51,536 nucleotides of DNA from Bacillota bacterium. GTDB taxonomy: Bacteria > Bacillota > Sulfobacillia > Sulfobacillales > JAIMBI01. Within the stretch, counting starts at the first letter, position 1, and each line of letters begins with the position of its first letter. This document shows, one piece after another, positions 41,034-49,185 of the stretch. Position numbers and translations under genes: made by a program. Location: NCBI GenBank assembly GCA_021846565.1, contig JAJZWS010000017.1:1-51536 (forward strand), given 5' to 3'. A model generated the notes under the pieces. That model made no database searches and was not told the origin of the DNA. It saw only the letters and a program-made list of their open reading frames with translations.

Positions 41034-41599
41034 GTCAGGGCACCTCGACGGGCGGGCGCCTGGCGGCCGGCGACCCGGCGCCCGACTTTGACCTCGCGTC
41101 CGACGACGGTTCGCGGTTCCGGCTCAGCGCCGCGCCGCCGGGATGGTACCTCCTCATCTTTCTTCGTCATCAGTACTGACTGTCGTGCCTCGAGCACGCG
41201 GCGGAGGTCCGCCGCCAGTACGACGCATTCACCCGCCTAAGCTGTCGGGTGGTGGTGGTGACCATGTTGGAACCCAGCGAGCTGGTGCGCTTTCGCGAGG
41301 ACCATCGCATGCCCTTTGTGGTATGCGGCGATCCCGCATGCGCGGTGTATCGGCGGTATGGGCTCCAGCGGGGCGGAGTTCTCCAGGTGTTCCGTTGGCG
41401 GTCGCTTCGGCCCTACGTGGTGGCTGGCGGGCGCGGGATGCGGGCAGCCTGGTCAGCTCGGGGCGATGATCTCCTGCAGCTCGGGGGAGACTTTTTGGTG
41501 GACCCGGCAGGTCGGCTCAGGATGGCCTATTACAGCGAGGCCCCCGACGACCGCCCGGCGACGGCCCAGTTGCTGGCGGCCATCACCGGCGAGCGTTAG
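41030..41599 (+). CDS. probable selenocysteine-containing redoxin (AhpC/TSA-like), TGA read-through at codon 50
   Basis: Reading through one in-frame TGA (41177-41179) gives a continuous 189-residue redoxin. Before it: AAGDPAPDFDLASDDGSRFRL and YLLIFLRHQY. After it: LSCLEHAAEVRRQYDAF, then PSELVRFREDHRMPFVVCGDPACAVYRRYGL and FLVDPAGRLRMAYY. In relatives the motif after FLRH is CxxC with a following H, and the TGA takes the place of the first Cys (U50-L-S-C53). The fold strand pattern and family features continue normally on both sides, so a pseudogene is less likely than recoding. A SECIS-like hairpin begins 18 nt downstream. The ATG overlaps the methyltransferase stop (ATGA). A plain nonsense mutation or base-call error (TGC/TGT to TGA) is the alternative. 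Confidence 0.75.
41177..41215 (+). promoter_or_regulatory. in-frame TGA and bacterial SECIS-like hairpin
   Basis: After the TGA (41177-41179), GCGGCGG (41198-41204) and CCGCCGC (41209-41215) form a perfect 7-bp stem with loop AGGT. The loop core AGGTC is the same as in the E. coli fdhF SECIS apex, and the GGT begins 26 nt after the TGA, within the range known for bacterial SECIS elements. A smaller stem CGTGC/GCACG (41184-41198) lies between. Confidence 0.65.
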
Positions 41600-41707
41600 A
41601 GGATCGGGATGGTCGGGACAGGGCCGAGGCGATCAGCGTGGGAATCACGCCATAGAGCGGCGAGACCGCCGCGGCAAAGCTGACGGTCTCATCCACCCGG
41701 ATTGCCT

Positions 41708-42214
41708 TTAAGACGCTAGCGTTCGGGTCGTGTGTGCGACGTTGGGCGCTGCCGCCCTCGCCAGAAAGGCGGCGGCCACCAGGCCGAACATCATGTGGCC
41801 CAAGGCAAACGCCCACGGCGCCATGTGACTCGCCATCATGGGATCCACCAGCGGAAGCGCCACAAATTGGCTGACCAGCCATACAATCAGACCGTAGCCG
41901 ACGCCCCACAGCAAGCGCGCGCCGCTGGCCGCCATCTGAGGCACGACGCGAAACAGCACCGCTAGGCCGGTGCCCAACATCGCGCCCATCATCATGTGGG
42001 TCATGAGACCCGCGAACACCACACCAGCCTGGACATGCATCATCGCCGCCGGGCCGTACCATACGACGGCAATGAGCTGGACCGGAGCCCAGAGGCCCAC
42101 GCCGCTTACCGCCGCGACCATCATGGCCCACATGGCCATGATGACGGCCCCGATGACGCCCCCGACAATGGCCCGTCCCAACGGGAACACGTTGGCCAGT
42201 GAACGAGACTTCAA
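41708..42214 (-). CDS. Met/His-rich membrane protein, unknown function
   Basis: The product has 168 residues with about five membrane helices. Met and His cluster in or near the helices (PAAMMHVQAG, LMTHMMMGAMLG, DPMMASHMAPWAFALGHMMFG), a pattern seen in metal-handling or heme-associated membrane proteins; no family is assigned. The TTG at 42212-42214 is preferred because GAGGAGGTGA lies 6 nt upstream, while the longer reading has no site. It is convergent with the redoxin and divergent from the M24 peptidase. In the 108 nt after its stop a minus-strand frame encodes a short hydrophobic peptide, too weak to call. Confidence 0.72.
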   Translation of the reverse strand: MKSRSLANVFPLGRAIVGGVIGAVIMAMWAMMVAAVSGVGLWAPVQLIAVVWYGPAAMMHVQAGVVFAGLMTHMMMGAMLGTGLAVLFRVVPQMAASGARLLWGVGYGLIVWLVSQFVALPLVDPMMASHMAPWAFALGHMMFGLVAAAFLARAAAPNVAHTTRTLAS

Positions 42215-42381
42215 TGGAATCACCTCCTCGAGCCCCACAGTACTGGTGCCCTGGCCGAGCGTCTGCGAAGTGCTTCACACAGACGAGCACATCGGGTCCG
42301 GGCGGGCACCCTGGGGGCGTTGGAGCACATCGGCCTGACGGCGATGAGGTTTCGCGTCGGCCCCCGGGAGCCGTCCTGTGC

Positions 42382-42400
42382 GGTACACTGCTCGTGTACC
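42382..42400 (+). promoter_or_regulatory. perfect 7-bp dyad before the M24 peptidase gene
   Basis: GGTACAC-TGCTC-GTGTACC lies 34 nt before the ATG. It could be an operator or an mRNA hairpin. It does not resemble the palindrome of the S9/transport regulon. Nearest similar sequence was not found elsewhere in the window by eye. Confidence 0.45.
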
Positions 42401-42433
42401 TGGCGCATCACGCGTTTGCGAGGAGGCGGACCC

Positions 42434-43594
42434 ATGGCGGCCCGAGACATACCCGATGGCGAGTACCGGCAGCGACACGCCAACCTGTCAGCGGCCGTGG
42501 CGGCCCGGGGGCTTGACGGTTTGCTGGCGTTTAGCGGATACATGGAGCGGGAAGGGCATGTGCTTTACCTGACCGGCCACCGCATTGTCTTCCCTCCGTG
42601 GGCATCTGACGATCGGCGCAATGGCGCGGGCTTTTCGAGTTGCCTCGTGGTGCCGGGACAGGGCATCCACCTGCTTGCGGCCTTTCAGACCGACCGGTCG
42701 ACCGTGGCCGACACCGTGGTGGCCATCGTGGAGACCATGGACCTGAACACCGCCCTGATTGCCGCCCTGCGTGGGACGTACGGTCCCAGCGGCCCCAGGC
42801 GGCTGGGAATTGCAGGCTCGGACGTGCTGAACGTGAAGGCGTACCGTGCTCTGCACGACGCGTTTCCCGGCACCGAGTGGGTGATGGCCGACGACCTGCT
42901 GGTGTCACTGCGCATGGTCAAATCGGACTACGAACAGCAGTGCCTCCGGGCGGCCGCGCGCGCCGCCGACGCCGGGATCCGGGCAGCGTGGGACGCGGGG
43001 GTGGCGGGGGTGGCGGAAAAGACCGTGGCGCGGGCGGTGGCGGCGGCGTGCCAGGACGCGGGAGCCGACCATGTGGCGCGTATTCGCCTGCGCACCGGCG
43101 CCGACGTGCTGGTGTCCGGCCGGTGGCCGCTGGCCACCGACCGGACGATTGCACCGGGAGACCTCGTCTACATGGACCTGCTGGGATGGGTGGGCCACTA
43201 CGCATTTGACGTGGCGCGCACCTGGAGCGCCGGTCCCACCGATGACGTGCGCCAAAACCTGCTTACCCAGTCCGCGAACTTGCTGGAGCGCACGATTCAC
43301 GCCATCCGCCCGGGAGCCACGGGCGATGAGGTGGCCCGCTCGGTCGGCGCGACGTACCAGGGTACACCCTGGTTCGAGCGGTACGAGCCCATGGGTCACG
43401 GGATCGGGATCGAGTGCGTGGAAAACCCCTGGATCATGCCAGGCAGTCCCATCCCGCTGGCGGCAGGGATGGTGCTGTCGCTGGAGCCCGAATTCGTGAT
43501 CCCCGGCGAGGCCAAAGGACAGCAGGAAGACATGGTGCTCGTGACGCCCACGGGCGTCGAGCGGTTGACTGAGTCCCCCTGGCTGCCGACATGA
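42434..43594 (+). CDS. M24-family metallopeptidase (Xaa-Pro peptidase/creatinase-like)
   Basis: The product has 386 residues. An N-terminal creatinase-type domain (about 1-150) precedes the pita-bread domain. The metal ligands follow the M24 order: Asp in VYMDLLGWVGHYAFDVARTW (two Asp), His in MGHGIGIECVENP, Glu in LSLEPEF and Glu in QEDMVLVT. Both domains are complete. It would remove residues before proline in the cytosol, or hydrolyse a related amide. The ATG has GGAGG 7 nt upstream; the longer reading upstream crosses the dyad. Confidence 0.9.
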   Translation: MAARDIPDGEYRQRHANLSAAVAARGLDGLLAFSGYMEREGHVLYLTGHRIVFPPWASDDRRNGAGFSSCLVVPGQGIHLLAAFQTDRSTVADTVVAIVETMDLNTALIAALRGTYGPSGPRRLGIAGSDVLNVKAYRALHDAFPGTEWVMADDLLVSLRMVKSDYEQQCLRAAARAADAGIRAAWDAGVAGVAEKTVARAVAAACQDAGADHVARIRLRTGADVLVSGRWPLATDRTIAPGDLVYMDLLGWVGHYAFDVARTWSAGPTDDVRQNLLTQSANLLERTIHAIRPGATGDEVARSVGATYQGTPWFERYEPMGHGIGIECVENPWIMPGSPIPLAAGMVLSLEPEFVIPGEAKGQQEDMVLVTPTGVERLTESPWLPT

Positions 43595-43607
43595 TGGTCC
43601 AGCTCCC

Positions 43608-43778
43608 TCAGGACTTGGACGTGGGCTTGGGGTGGTGCATCGCGCGGCTCACCCAATGCCACGCGATGAGGATCAGACCCAGCACCAGGGCCGCGTACAT
43701 CAGACCCGCCACCACATGGAAAATCACGGCGCCCATGAGCCATATGAGCACCAGCCCGATGCCAATTGTCAACAGCAT
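43608..43778 (-). CDS. small membrane protein of the DUF5670/Lmo0937 type
   Basis: The product has 56 residues: MLLTIGIGLVLIWLMG, then a His/Gly hinge and a second helix (LMYAALVLGLILIAWHWV), ending in a short polar tail. This two-helix hairpin with a His at the turn matches the small Lmo0937/DUF5670 family, common in Bacillota and of unknown role. The ATG has GGAGG 6 nt upstream. It lies 75 nt downstream of the membrane protein gene on the same strand; AGCCTG/CAGGCT in the gap could form a weak hairpin. Confidence 0.72.
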   Translation of the reverse strand: MLLTIGIGLVLIWLMGAVIFHVVAGLMYAALVLGLILIAWHWVSRAMHHPKPTSKS

Positions 43779-43853
43779 AACCGGCCTCCGTTCTCTGGCC
43801 TGTAGCCTGTCGGCTCCAGGCTGCAGCTCTTAGGATGTGTGGCGGCGCGACGG

Positions 43854-44897
43854 TTATGCAGGGTGGCCAAAGCGACCCACGTGATACGCGTAGCCGACCA
43901 GGAGCAACAGCAGGACGGCGCCACTGTTGGGATCAGTGCCCATGCCGCCCAAGAGGCCAAAATCTTGGCCGAGCCACCACGTCGCCACCACGACCACTAC
44001 GGTGGTCCACCAGGCGAAGGGCGCCCAGCGACCCCGTGCGACGGCCCAAAGGAGCGCCACGCCGAGAAAGGTGGCCACCAGCACCCCGTTCCACACGACC
44101 GCGTGCTGGAGGGCCGAGAGGGACCACACGCGGATCGGCCCTGAAATCACGGCAGGCTGGGGCAGCGCCGCTGTAGCCGCAAGGTAGCGTCCCAGTGCGC
44201 CTGACCACCAGCCGGAGGGCGGCCAAGCCTGCAGCACGGCCGCCAGCAGGAACGTGCCACCAATGACGCGCCACCACACGGCGCGAATCTCTCGACCCGT
44301 CCACCACACGACCGGCGCCAAGAGCATGAGACTCATCACGGAGTACAGGAGCGCGGAGCCCGGGCTTCCGAGCAGCCAGCTGCCGCGGACAAAAAGGTCC
44401 CCGGCGCCTTCGCCCACGACAAACACCACGAGTCCCCAGACCAGGGACAGCCAAAGCCCGGCGCGGCGCCAGCGCGATTCGCCCCCCAGTACGATCAAGA
44501 GCCCGATGGCCAGCTGCAGCCAGGCTGCCACCAGATTGGCGATGACGGGAGAGATCCCCCACAGGTGCATGCCAATGGAGAGGCTCTGGGCAATCAGGGC
44601 CGGCTGGTGCTGTAAGAGGGGTGTTAGCATGCCCGACAGAAACTGAGTCACCATCAGCGGCTGAAACTGCAGCATCGCGTCCAAGAGCCACAGCGATCCC
44701 AGGCCGACGGTGAGCACGCGACGGGAGGGAATCGGCAACGACGGAGGCCCCGGAAACCGGTGGTGCTCCCAGAGCCACACCAGATAGCGGCCGCCTACCA
44801 GCACCACCAGCGTGACAACCCCCAAATTGATGGCGTAAAACAGCAGGAGCGGCGTGAGGTGGGCGCCTGGGGGCGGGGGTGGCAAGTTCATGCGCAC
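43854..44897 (-). CDS. polytopic membrane protein, unknown function
   Basis: The product has 347 residues and about nine or ten hydrophobic segments, starting with a Pro-rich N-terminus (NLPPPPPGAHLTPLLLFYAI). Short charged loops include SLPIPSRRVL and GGESRWRRAG. Weak DoxX/DoxD-like character is seen around LLIVLGGESRWRRAGLWLSL, but this is not enough for a family call. GTG 44897 is preferred to ATG 44891 because AAGGGGGG lies 8 nt before it. It is divergent from the kinase-like gene. Confidence 0.75.
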   Translation of the reverse strand: MRMNLPPPPPGAHLTPLLLFYAINLGVVTLVVLVGGRYLVWLWEHHRFPGPPSLPIPSRRVLTVGLGSLWLLDAMLQFQPLMVTQFLSGMLTPLLQHQPALIAQSLSIGMHLWGISPVIANLVAAWLQLAIGLLIVLGGESRWRRAGLWLSLVWGLVVFVVGEGAGDLFVRGSWLLGSPGSALLYSVMSLMLLAPVVWWTGREIRAVWWRVIGGTFLLAAVLQAWPPSGWWSGALGRYLAATAALPQPAVISGPIRVWSLSALQHAVVWNGVLVATFLGVALLWAVARGRWAPFAWWTTVVVVVATWWLGQDFGLLGGMGTDPNSGAVLLLLLVGYAYHVGRFGHPA

Positions 44898-44966
44898 GGT
44901 TGCGACCCCCCTTCGGCACCAGCATAGCGCGCTTGCGGGTGGAGGCAAACAACAGGGAGGCGCCCG

Positions 44967-45782
44967 ATGACGGTCGAAGAGGTCCGACGCCTTGCCACCG
45001 AGACGTGGTCGGATTGGCCGTTCACGCACCTCGAAGGGTTTTCCGACGCCGGCTGGGACTACCAGGTGTTTGTGGTGGATGACGAGTGGCTGCTGCGCGT
45101 GCCGCGTACGGCAGCGGCCCGGACGGACCTGGGCTGGGAGATGCGCATGCTGGACCGCCTGGCGCCGCGCCTGCCTCTTCGCGTACCGCAGTACGTCCGG
45201 CACGCCCGGTGGGGGGGCGTGTACCGGAGGCTTGCCGGAGAGGGGGGACGGGCGCTCGGCGCGGACGCGGGTCGCCCTGTCGGCCAGTTCCTCGCCGCCC
45301 TGCACGCGACCCGGCCGCCCGGGAGCCGTCTCGAACGCCGCCAGCGCGCCTGGCGGCACCGATTTGACCGACTCGCCCGTCGGCTGGAGCACGTGGTGTG
45401 GCCGCAGCTCGGGATGGCTGGGGCGGCCCGCGCCCGGGCGTGGTATGCAACCGCGCAGGCCCGCTGGGGCGTCACCGGCCCGGCGGTGACGCTGATTCAT
45501 GGCGACCTCGCACCGCAGCACCTGCTGGCGGTGGCTGGCGAGGTGGTGGCGGTCATTGATTTTGGCGACATGACCTGGGGAGACCCGATGTTGGACTTTG
45601 CCGGGCTGGGGGTCATGGGTCCAGCGGCCCGGGCGGCCTACCCCGGACCGGTGGATGAGGCCGCCGTCGTCTTTTATGAACGGCTGGCGCCGCTCTACGA
45701 CCTGTTGCGGGATCTTGAGCGCGGTGATGCCGCGCGCGGGCTGGGCGCCCGCCTGGCCGCTTGGTCCGAGACGCTCGGGTGA
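44967..45782 (+). CDS. APH-family (aminoglycoside/macrolide phosphotransferase-like) kinase
   Basis: The product has 271 residues. The kinase catalytic loop is LIHGDLAPQHLLA (HxD), and the metal motif is VIDFGDMTWGDPMLDFAGL. The N-lobe has the strand with the ATP Lys/Arg region (WLLRVPRTAAARTDLGWEM). Such proteins phosphorylate antibiotics or small alcohols; the substrate is unknown. The ATG has CAGGGAGG 7 nt upstream. It is followed by the YchF-like gene in the same direction. Confidence 0.85.
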   Translation: MTVEEVRRLATETWSDWPFTHLEGFSDAGWDYQVFVVDDEWLLRVPRTAAARTDLGWEMRMLDRLAPRLPLRVPQYVRHARWGGVYRRLAGEGGRALGADAGRPVGQFLAALHATRPPGSRLERRQRAWRHRFDRLARRLEHVVWPQLGMAGAARARAWYATAQARWGVTGPAVTLIHGDLAPQHLLAVAGEVVAVIDFGDMTWGDPMLDFAGLGVMGPAARAAYPGPVDEAAVVFYERLAPLYDLLRDLERGDAARGLGARLAAWSETLG

Positions 45783-45817
45783 TGGCCCGGCGTGCTACCA
45801 TCGGGCGGGGGGACGAC

Positions 45818-46885
45818 GTGGACGTAGGATTGGTGGGACTGCCCGGGTCGGGCAAGACAACGGTATTCAACCTGCTGACGGGGCAGCAGGCGTTCGTGGC
45901 GGCATTTGGCGGGGGACGGCCGGAGTCACACCGGGCACAGGCTCGCGTCCCAGACGAGCGGCTCAGCGCGCTGGCGGACCTGTACCACCCGAAGAAGATC
46001 ACTCCGGCGAGCATTCAGATTGTCGATATCCCGGGGCAGGCCCCAGGGGAGGGGGAGGGCCCCAACCGGCTCTTGACCGATGTGCGGCAGGTGGACGCGC
46101 TGGTGCACATCATGCGCGGATTTCCGAGTCCTGTGGGCGAGCCCGCCGATCCCGCCGCCGCGGCGGCGGACATGGAGCTGGAGCTGGCCCTGGCCGACCT
46201 CGATTTGTTGGAGCGCCGGCGCGAGCGGCTCAGCGGCGGGAAGAAGGTGACGGCTGAGGCGAAGGCGGAACTGCCTTTGGTGGACCGCCTCATCGCGGTG
46301 CTGGAAGACGGGGGGCGTCTGGACCAAGTGGCGCTCACGCCCGAGGAAGCCGCGGGGATGCGGGGCTATCAATTTCTCACGCTCAAACCGATGCTATGGG
46401 TGGTGAACCTGTCTGACGACGACTTGAAGAGCCACGGCTGGCGGGGCCGGGACGCTTTGTTGGCGCTGGCTTCCGGAAAAGGCGTGGGGCTGGTGGAGAT
46501 GGCGGGTCAGTTCGAATGGGAGCTGTCCGCGCTGGACCCCGAGGAGCAGGCGCTGTTTTTGGCCGAGGTGGGCCTCAAGGCCTCCGGAATGGCTCGGCTG
46601 GCGCAGGCCATCTACCGGCAGCTGGGCCTGGTGTCGTTTTTGACCGCCGGGGAGGACGAGGTGCGTGCGTGGCCGATTGCGGTGGGCACGACCGCCCGGG
46701 CCGCCGCCGGCAAAATTCACTCAGACATAGAACGGGGCTTCATACGAGCCGAGGTGGTGCCGTTTGCGGCCCTCATCACGCATCGGTCGCTGGCGGCGGC
46801 CCGGGAGCACGGTCAGGTGCGGATGGAGGGGCGGGACTACGTGATGGCGGATGGAGACGTGGTGAACTTTCGGTTCAACGTGTAG
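45818..46885 (+). CDS. YchF/OLA1-like P-loop ATPase with an atypical Walker A
   Basis: The product has 355 residues, close to YchF (about 363). The G1 loop reads VGLPGSGKTTVFNLLTGQQ where canonical YchF has GLPNVGKS. Further on are the switch Thr region (HPKKITPASIQIVDIPGQAPGEGEGPN, G3 as DxPG), the coiled-coil arm (about 120-190) and a C-terminal TGS domain (AWPIAVGTTARAAAGKIHSDIERGFIRAEVV, ending VMADGDVVNFRFNV). YchF binds ATP rather than GTP and associates with ribosomes and the proteasome-like or oxidative-stress pathways. The GTG at 45818 was chosen for GGGGGGA 4 nt upstream and for the VDVGLVGLPG start. Longer in-frame readings upstream (ATG 45782) are possible. Confidence 0.9.
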   Translation: MDVGLVGLPGSGKTTVFNLLTGQQAFVAAFGGGRPESHRAQARVPDERLSALADLYHPKKITPASIQIVDIPGQAPGEGEGPNRLLTDVRQVDALVHIMRGFPSPVGEPADPAAAAADMELELALADLDLLERRRERLSGGKKVTAEAKAELPLVDRLIAVLEDGGRLDQVALTPEEAAGMRGYQFLTLKPMLWVVNLSDDDLKSHGWRGRDALLALASGKGVGLVEMAGQFEWELSALDPEEQALFLAEVGLKASGMARLAQAIYRQLGLVSFLTAGEDEVRAWPIAVGTTARAAAGKIHSDIERGFIRAEVVPFAALITHRSLAAAREHGQVRMEGRDYVMADGDVVNFRFNV

Positions 46886-46906
46886 AGGCGGGAGGCGGTC
46901 AGGGAG

Positions 46907-48217
46907 GTGACGAGGGACGTGGTCACTACGGACGGGGCGGCCTATGCGGACGAGCCCTGGGGCACCCGGGCACGCGCGCTGATGCCGGGTGGGGTCTCGA
47001 GCCCGGTGCGGTCGTTTCGGGGCGTGGGGGGCGAGCCGTTTTTCGTGGAGCGCGCCGAGGGGCCGTATTTGCTGGACGTAGGCGGTCGCCGGCTCATCGA
47101 TTTGGTGATGAGCTATGGCCCCCTGATTTTGGGCCACGCGCCTGCCCCGGTGGTGGCGGCGGCCACGCGCGCCGTGGCGCACGGCCTCTCGTTCGGCGCC
47201 CCGACGCCGCTGGAGGTGCTGCTGGCGGAGCGCATCACCGGGGCCATGCCCGCCGTGGAAAAGCTGCGTTTTGTGAACTCGGGCACCGAGGCCACCATGT
47301 CGGCCCTGCGCGTGGCTCGGGCGGCCACCGGACGGCGGCTGGTGGTGAAGTTCAGCGGATGCTACCACGGCCATCACGATTCACTCTTGATCCGGGCAGG
47401 GTCGGGTGCCGCCACGCTGGGCGTGCCCGACTCCGCGGGCGTGCCGGCGGAACTGGCGGCGCTTACGGTGTCGGTGCCCTACAACGACACGGACGCCCTC
47501 GCACGGCTGTTTCACGACCAAGGGTCGGACATTGCCGCAGTCATCGTGGAGCCGGTGGCGGGCAACATGGGAACCGTACTGCCGGCACCGGGCTTTCTGG
47601 AGGCGCTCCGCGCCCTCACCGAGGCTGCCGGGGCGCTGTTGGTGTTTGACGAGGTCATGACCGGGTTCCGGGTGGGCTGGGGTGGGGTGCAGGGGTGGCG
47701 CGGCGTCACGCCGGATCTCACGTGCCTCGCCAAGGTGATTGGCGCCGGCATGCCCGTGGGCGCGTACGGCGGCCGTCGCGATCTCATGAGCCTGGTGGCA
47801 CCCGAGGGACCGGTGTATCAGGCCGGCACCCTGTCGGGCAACCCCGTGGCGATGGCGGCGGGCTTGGCCCAGCTGGACGCCATTGGCGGGCCGACGTTTT
47901 ACGACGATCTGTCGGAACGCACGGCGGCGCTGGCCAACGGACTGGAGGCGCTGGCAGGCCGCCACCACGTGGCGGCCGTGGCGCCTCACGTGGGCGGCAT
48001 GATGACCCTGTTTTTTGCCGAACGGGCGCCGCGTGACATGGCCGAGACGGAAGCGACCGACCGCGAACGGTTTCGCCGCTTCTTTCACGGCATGCTGGCG
48101 AAGGGGGTGTTCTGGCCGCCATCGCCGTTCGAGACGGCGTTCGTGTCCCACGCGCACACTCCCGATATTATCGATCGGGTGCTGGCGGCCGCGGATCGCG
48201 TGCTCGCCGGCCTGTAA
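46907..48217 (+). CDS. hemL: glutamate-1-semialdehyde 2,1-aminomutase
   Basis: The product has 436 residues. It converts glutamate-1-semialdehyde to 5-aminolevulinate in tetrapyrrole synthesis (C5 pathway). Motifs: ARALMPGGVSSPVRSFRGVGGEPFF, RFVNSGTEATMSALRVARAATGR, FSGCYHGHHDSLL, the Asp in LLVFDEVMTGFRVG and the PLP lysine in LAKVIGAGMPVGAYGGR; the tail PSPFETAFVSHAHT is also typical. GTG 46907 is used; GTG 46919 with GGAGGTGA 9 nt upstream is an alternative. It lies 21 nt after the YchF-like gene, so probably one operon. Confidence 0.95.
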   Translation: MTRDVVTTDGAAYADEPWGTRARALMPGGVSSPVRSFRGVGGEPFFVERAEGPYLLDVGGRRLIDLVMSYGPLILGHAPAPVVAAATRAVAHGLSFGAPTPLEVLLAERITGAMPAVEKLRFVNSGTEATMSALRVARAATGRRLVVKFSGCYHGHHDSLLIRAGSGAATLGVPDSAGVPAELAALTVSVPYNDTDALARLFHDQGSDIAAVIVEPVAGNMGTVLPAPGFLEALRALTEAAGALLVFDEVMTGFRVGWGGVQGWRGVTPDLTCLAKVIGAGMPVGAYGGRRDLMSLVAPEGPVYQAGTLSGNPVAMAAGLAQLDAIGGPTFYDDLSERTAALANGLEALAGRHHVAAVAPHVGGMMTLFFAERAPRDMAETEATDRERFRRFFHGMLAKGVFWPPSPFETAFVSHAHTPDIIDRVLAAADRVLAGL

Positions 48218-49088
48218 GTCTGAGAGCGGCCGGCCCGCGCGGCTCGGCAGGGTAGCGCAGCAGCCGCGTGTGGAGCGGGGTCGTGCCCTTGATGATGACC
48301 GGGGTGCCGAGGTGCGTGAAGTGCCAGAGCCAACCGGCATCCTCGGCCACGCCCGCGGGGTGGGGATTGCCGGTGCGGGTCGGGAGCTGGATGCAGCCGT
48401 GGCTGTGGGGCACGCCGAACTGACGGGCCCAGTAGGCGCCATGAATCGCGATGCCTTGGTAGATGTACTGCGCATAGGGGACGTGCGCTACGTGATAGGC
48501 ACCCGGCTGTCCGGGGCGCCCGTAGCGCATATCGTCGCTTTTCACGCGCCGCCAGATGTAAAAGTGACCCGTGGGCGTGGGATACTCCGGCGTCACCCCG
48601 GTGGAGACGGGCAGGGTGGCCACGAGGCGGCCGCCCTCATATGCCTGCAGCACCTGCAGCGTGAGGTTCACCACCACCGTGCGACTGTCGTCGGTCTGGA
48701 TGGTGTCGGTGGCCAAGGCCGCGACCGGCCGGCCCGCATAGAGCCATGCGGCCCGGACGTGCACGGCGATGCGCTGGCTGCCGGGCCAGCGGCCGGTAGG
48801 GTGAATCTGATACACGTCTCGGCTGAGGCGGGTGAGGTGCCAGGGCATAGCGGGCGTGACCGTCACGGCCCGCTGGAGACGGCGGGGAGTGGCGGGCCAG
48901 GGCAGCGTGATGGTGATGGGCTCATCTACGCCAAAAAGGCCTGACGTGCGGGGCGCGAGGTGCACCACGGCGGGGCCCGGCGTCGGGGACCGCCCGCCGG
49001 CGCGAGGCATGCGCCACACGAGTGCCCACGCGGCCCAAATCAAGAGCGCCAGCGAGAGGATCCCGTACCAGTACATCCGAGTGCGCAT
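48168..49088 (-). CDS. L,D-transpeptidase (YkuD domain), membrane-anchored
   Basis: The product has 306 residues. An N-terminal helix (about 6-26) anchors it, then a linker and an Ig-like strand-rich segment (about 45-135) and a YkuD domain (about 140-270). The catalytic motif is HGAYWARQFGVPHSHGCIQLP, with the conserved His, Ser-His-Gly-Cys. It would crosslink peptidoglycan (3-3) or attach proteins outside the membrane. The 3' end overlaps hemL by 50 nt on the opposite strand. The start ATG has GGAGG 10 nt upstream; a longer reading to 49457 lies antisense to moaD. Confidence 0.9.
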   Translation of the reverse strand: MRTRMYWYGILSLALLIWAAWALVWRMPRAGGRSPTPGPAVVHLAPRTSGLFGVDEPITITLPWPATPRRLQRAVTVTPAMPWHLTRLSRDVYQIHPTGRWPGSQRIAVHVRAAWLYAGRPVAALATDTIQTDDSRTVVVNLTLQVLQAYEGGRLVATLPVSTGVTPEYPTPTGHFYIWRRVKSDDMRYGRPGQPGAYHVAHVPYAQYIYQGIAIHGAYWARQFGVPHSHGCIQLPTRTGNPHPAGVAEDAGWLWHFTHLGTPVIIKGTTPLHTRLLRYPAEPRGPAALRLTGRRARDPRPPAPDR

Positions 49089-49185
49089 GAGTCTGCTATC
49101 CTCCAAGCAGTAACACCAGTCGAGACCCGGACACCACTCCCGGTGTGCACCCAGACCACGTTCAGTCAACAGGAGGCTTTCAGGC

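Noticed and set aside
41583-41693. Minus-strand peptide (about 36 residues, VDETVSFAAAVSPLYGVIPTLIAS...)
   Set aside because: Reads like a membrane peptide and has AAAGG upstream, but it is too short and overlaps the end of the redoxin gene; not enough support.
49089-49185. Molybdenum-cofactor riboswitch before moaD
   Set aside because: Only about 97 nt between divergent genes, and no Moco-type structure could be drawn.
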